Below are positions 61,650-64,000 of a DNA stretch of 64,000 nucleotides, one piece after another (position 1 is the first letter of the stretch; every line of letters begins with the position of its first letter). Location: positions 2,046,001-2,110,000 of the forward strand of contig NZ_CP121451.1 of assembly GCF_029689945.1 (NCBI RefSeq), written 5' to 3'. The translations under genes were made by a program, and so were the position numbers. The notes under the pieces are model-generated. The model saw nothing but the letters and a program-made list of their open reading frames with translations, did not search any database and was not told where the DNA came from. The stretch comes from Paenibacillus amylolyticus. Lineage in GTDB: Bacteria; Bacillota; Bacilli; Paenibacillales; Paenibacillaceae.

Positions 61650-62213
61650 ATGGCCATCTATTGTCCACTACCTTTGGAAGAGCACTATAACAACAATGGA
61701 TTCAGCTATCTGGCTACAAACCAGATTGGAAATTTTACGACCTTTGGTTCCTCATACCCTGGAGACGAACTTCCTGATCAGGAGATTGTGCAATGGCAGG
61801 ATGTTCCGTTTCATTTCCCTTTACACAGACAGGCATTTAATAATATAGAACTGGATAGCCAGCACATTCCGGTACCATTGGATCTATATTCGACAGTATA
61901 TATTCTGGGTGCGGCAGATAATGGTTCATACCATGAATTCATTGGTTTTGAACGAGCCGGAGAGCGGATGGGGAGAGCATCACTGGATCTGACCAACTGG
62001 ACCGCGACCACTCCACATTATAATGAAGAAATTATGTTTCAGTGTAGTGGGACGTGTACACAAAAGGGGACCTTGCTGACATCCAAACAGCCTATTATTT
62101 GGTTTCAGCAGATTACGCTGGAAGAACCCATTTCATTTGACAAGATTCTAATGCCAGACAATCCATGCATGCATATCTTTGCACTAACCTTAGGGAAGGA
62201 GTGGAATATATGA
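61650..62213 (+). CDS. Beta-rich protein of unknown function in the biosynthetic operon
   Basis: 187 residues, no signal peptide or membrane helix. Alternating short strands (PFHFPLH, NNIELDSQHIPVPLDLYSTVYILGAA, FERAGERMGRASLDLTNW) look like a jelly-roll beta sandwich of the carbohydrate-binding type; I cannot assign a family with certainty. ATG 61650 follows AGGAGG, and the stop overlaps the next gene by four bases (ATGA), so it is co-made with the BtrH-like protein. It may bind or hold the hydroxylated product or an acceptor. No catalytic motif is evident. Confidence 0.6.
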   Translation: MAIYCPLPLEEHYNNNGFSYLATNQIGNFTTFGSSYPGDELPDQEIVQWQDVPFHFPLHRQAFNNIELDSQHIPVPLDLYSTVYILGAADNGSYHEFIGFERAGERMGRASLDLTNWTATTPHYNEEIMFQCSGTCTQKGTLLTSKQPIIWFQQITLEEPISFDKILMPDNPCMHIFALTLGKEWNI

Positions 62214-63232
62214 ATATTCAGCCAAGAGAAGCACATACAGAAGGTGAAGATTGCTTTACCCTATGTGTAAGCAGCATTCTCAACTATAAAGAAATCACAA
62301 ATTTCCTGGCGGTATGGAAGCAATGCGGGATGATGTACCATGAAGACCCGGAGAGAGGCACCCCGAAACTTGTCCCTACGTATATGACTGTTGAAAAGGA
62401 GTTTCAACGCATTCATCACATTGATTTGAATATCGTCAGAACCAATGAACGGACCGAGGTTATCCAAGAGATCATGACGTTGCTTCAGCAAAACGAAGCA
62501 GTCATTGTATGGGTTGATGTATTTTACATGAAATACAATTCACTCTATCAATTACTTCATTCGTCGCATTGTATTGTCTTGTCGGACTATGCAGATGGAC
62601 AGTTTGAGTTTATCGATGATTTTTATCATTTGAAAGGCAATATGGATGAACAGACGTTATTTGAAGCACTTGATCTGGGTCAGACGCCATTAATTCGTGA
62701 GGGCACACGTTATCGTTATGCCACATTGGATGTGGGTAATGCCGTTGAGCAGGTGAAAGAGAGCGAATTCTACGATATGCTTCATCAAAATCATGAAATC
62801 ATGGATGGAAAATCCGGGCAGCTCACCAAACAGGTGGAGTGGTATGAATTGGTTAATCCGCATGTGGGTCTGCCTGCGATTGAAAGGTATATCGACGCTA
62901 CACGTCAGCATATGCAGGACTCATCCGCATTGACGGAAGAATATCTGGACAATATGTATGGCGACTTGGCGGGCATAAGTAATAACAGATATTTGTATGG
63001 CCATTTCCTAAGAGAAGGCATACCGTATAATCCGGATATTTCCCAACTGGTGGAGACGTACGAATATGCTGCGCAGCGATGGAACCTTGCGGCTAATATG
63101 ACATTGAAGAGTCAATACCTGGATCTGGATCGTCGACATCATATGTTAGATCGAGTACTGGGTAAAATCGGGGAGATTATAACTTTGGAACAAGAGGCCC
63201 ATGACTTGGTCAAAAATCTTGTTGCCAGTTAA
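62210..63232 (+). CDS. Free-standing BtrH-like (papain-fold) acyltransferase candidate
   Basis: 340 residues. The N-terminal half has a Cys pair (EDCFTLCVSSIL), then AVIVWVDVFYMKYNSLYQLL, HSSHCIVLSDYAD and FEFIDDFYH; the C-terminal half is helical and ends in EQEAHDLVKNL. The same order (Cys-Phe, WVDV-Y, HxxH, Asp, helical tail) occurs at the C-terminus of the NRPS encoded at 53715, so the two are homologous by my reading. The pattern fits the butirosin BtrH family, which moves an acyl group from an ACP to an amine. Translationally coupled to the beta-rich protein gene. Catalytic assignment is inferred. Confidence 0.7.
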   Translation: MNIQPREAHTEGEDCFTLCVSSILNYKEITNFLAVWKQCGMMYHEDPERGTPKLVPTYMTVEKEFQRIHHIDLNIVRTNERTEVIQEIMTLLQQNEAVIVWVDVFYMKYNSLYQLLHSSHCIVLSDYADGQFEFIDDFYHLKGNMDEQTLFEALDLGQTPLIREGTRYRYATLDVGNAVEQVKESEFYDMLHQNHEIMDGKSGQLTKQVEWYELVNPHVGLPAIERYIDATRQHMQDSSALTEEYLDNMYGDLAGISNNRYLYGHFLREGIPYNPDISQLVETYEYAAQRWNLAANMTLKSQYLDLDRRHHMLDRVLGKIGEIITLEQEAHDLVKNLVAS

Positions 63233-63255
63233 GGGTATCACTAATCTTATGCAAA

Positions 63256-63300
63256 TCAAAAAGGCCCGTAAAGCGACATTTGCTTTACGGGCCTTTTTGA
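63256..63300. terminator. Strong bidirectional terminator at the end of the cluster
   Basis: TCAAAAAGGCCCGTAAAGC (63256-63274) pairs perfectly with GCTTTACGGGCCTTTTTGA (63282-63300) around a 7-base loop. It closes the 41.7-kb operon and serves the minus-strand MFS gene as well. Confidence 0.92.
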
Positions 63301-63314
63301 TGACTTGCTTCATA

Positions 63315-64000
63315 TTACGCAGCCGCTTTTTTCTGTGACTGCATTCTCAGATACACCTGGGAGAAAATAACGGATGCCAGTGCGACCGCGGTCATACCCC
63401 AGAAAATATTAGTGTATGCCGAGGAGAGTGGCAAGTTCTGCATGGCTGTTAAGGCTACGCCAGTAACAGCCACGCTGAAAGCACCGCTGAAGAACTGACT
63501 GAGTTGGAACAGGCCCATACCGGCGCCCACCTGATCCATGGTCAGATTACCAGACAATTCATTGGACACGCTGGTGGTAAGGGATGAGAAACCAACGCTG
63601 AGCAGCACATACACAGCCATAATGGCGTAGATGTTATTGTCTGCAAATAAGGCGAACAATCCGGCAGCGGCCAGTAGCAGCCATGGCGCAAACTTCAGCA
63701 GCAACGTGTTGCCATGTCGGTCAATCATGCGGCCGATCCGATTGGACAGCAGCATGGACACGACTGCACCCGGGAAGATGACGAGTCCGGACTGAGCGGG
63801 AGTCAATCCATACAGATGCGCCAAAATTTGCGGCAGCAGGAACAGCGTTGAGAAGTTATTGATGTACGATACAATACCCAGCGAGCTGAGGATCATATAT
63901 TTTTTGTTTTTGAAGAGAGCAGGTTGAACAAATGGATCTGCTGCGCGCCGAATACGGAGCCAGAACAGAAGCAATGCCGCAGCACCAATGACAAGTGTAA
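63315..64000 (-). CDS. MFS drug-efflux transporter, C-terminal part (runs off the window)
   Basis: At least 228 residues of a major-facilitator protein of the DHA2 (14-helix, EmrB/LmrB-like) group; the N-terminal half lies beyond position 64000. Seven or more hydrophobic helices, with LTPAQSGLVIFPGAVVSMLLSN and the loop RIGRMIDRHG between helices, as in DHA2 members, and a basic tail (MQSQKKAAA). It faces the cluster across a shared terminator, so it is probably separate, though a resistance role cannot be ruled out. Confidence 0.8.
   Translation of the reverse strand, partial: TLVIGAAALLLFWLRIRRAADPFVQPALFKNKKYMILSSLGIVSYINNFSTLFLLPQILAHLYGLTPAQSGLVIFPGAVVSMLLSNRIGRMIDRHGNTLLLKFAPWLLLAAAGLFALFADNNIYAIMAVYVLLSVGFSSLTTSVSNELSGNLTMDQVGAGMGLFQLSQFFSGAFSVAVTGVALTAMQNLPLSSAYTNIFWGMTAVALASVIFSQVYLRMQSQKKAAA

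Noticed and set aside
1..64000. CRISPR arrays, tRNA or rRNA genes, insertion sequences, phage attachment sites
   Set aside because: I looked for spaced direct repeats, cloverleaf-like segments and transposase motifs by eye and found none that I can support.

Overview
The window looks like a Paenibacillus-type chromosome (Bacillota). Reasons: a Ger(x)C-type spore-germination fragment, a SAM-I riboswitch with a low-GC Gram-positive intrinsic terminator, strong AGGAGG-like ribosome binding sites with several TTG and GTG starts, an Rrf2 regulator with a consensus sigma-A promoter, and a LoaP-type NusG paralogue in front of a trans-AT polyketide cluster. The genus is inferred; there is no rRNA gene in the window to test it.

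Layout. 1-650: end of a broken gerC-like gene. 682-3282: SAM-riboswitch-controlled S-methylmethionine permease and homocysteine methyltransferase (mmuP, mmuM). 3384-8853 (minus strand): two-component system followed by a two-gene ABC transporter. 9095-12927: polar amino-acid ABC importer operon with a CapA-like gene inside and an internal terminator. 13053-19249: sugar metabolism genes (two AraC regulators, a sugar isomerase, two Gfo/Idh/MocA oxidoreductases, an aldo/keto reductase). 19292-20429: Rrf2 regulator and a SnoaL/NTF2-like protein.

20593-63300 is the main attraction: a complete-looking trans-AT PKS/NRPS gene cluster that I cannot match to a known product. A LoaP/NusG paralogue (20739-21257) precedes a leader that contains a terminator-like hairpin, followed by 19 tightly packed same-strand genes (21554-63232, about 41.7 kb) ending at a strong terminator. 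The set is: a KAS III homologue with a degraded catalytic triad, a type II thioesterase, an ACP fused to half a condensation domain, four PKS proteins with six KS-KR-ACP modules (no DH, ER or MT domain) ending in a condensation domain, a four-gene hydroxymalonyl-ACP pathway (3-hydroxyacyl-CoA dehydrogenase, ACP, acyl-CoA dehydrogenase, FkbH) without an O-methyltransferase, a free-standing acyltransferase, an NRPS (half C, A, PCP) whose C-terminus is a BtrH-like domain instead of a thioesterase, a second free ACP, a small membrane protein, two half-size ABC exporters, a beta-rich protein and a second, free-standing BtrH-like protein. The assembly line predicts a highly hydroxylated polyketide joined to a basic (lysine-like) amino acid and released or tailored by BtrH-like acyl transfer.

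Important caveat: I found 19 places where a conserved protein changes frame, nearly all single-base losses in short homopolymers, spread over housekeeping and cluster genes alike. Restoring one base at each gives full-length proteins, and every repaired gene length is a multiple of three. I read them as sequencing or assembly errors, not gene decay, and give each such gene as one CDS with the break noted. The window ends inside a minus-strand MFS transporter.
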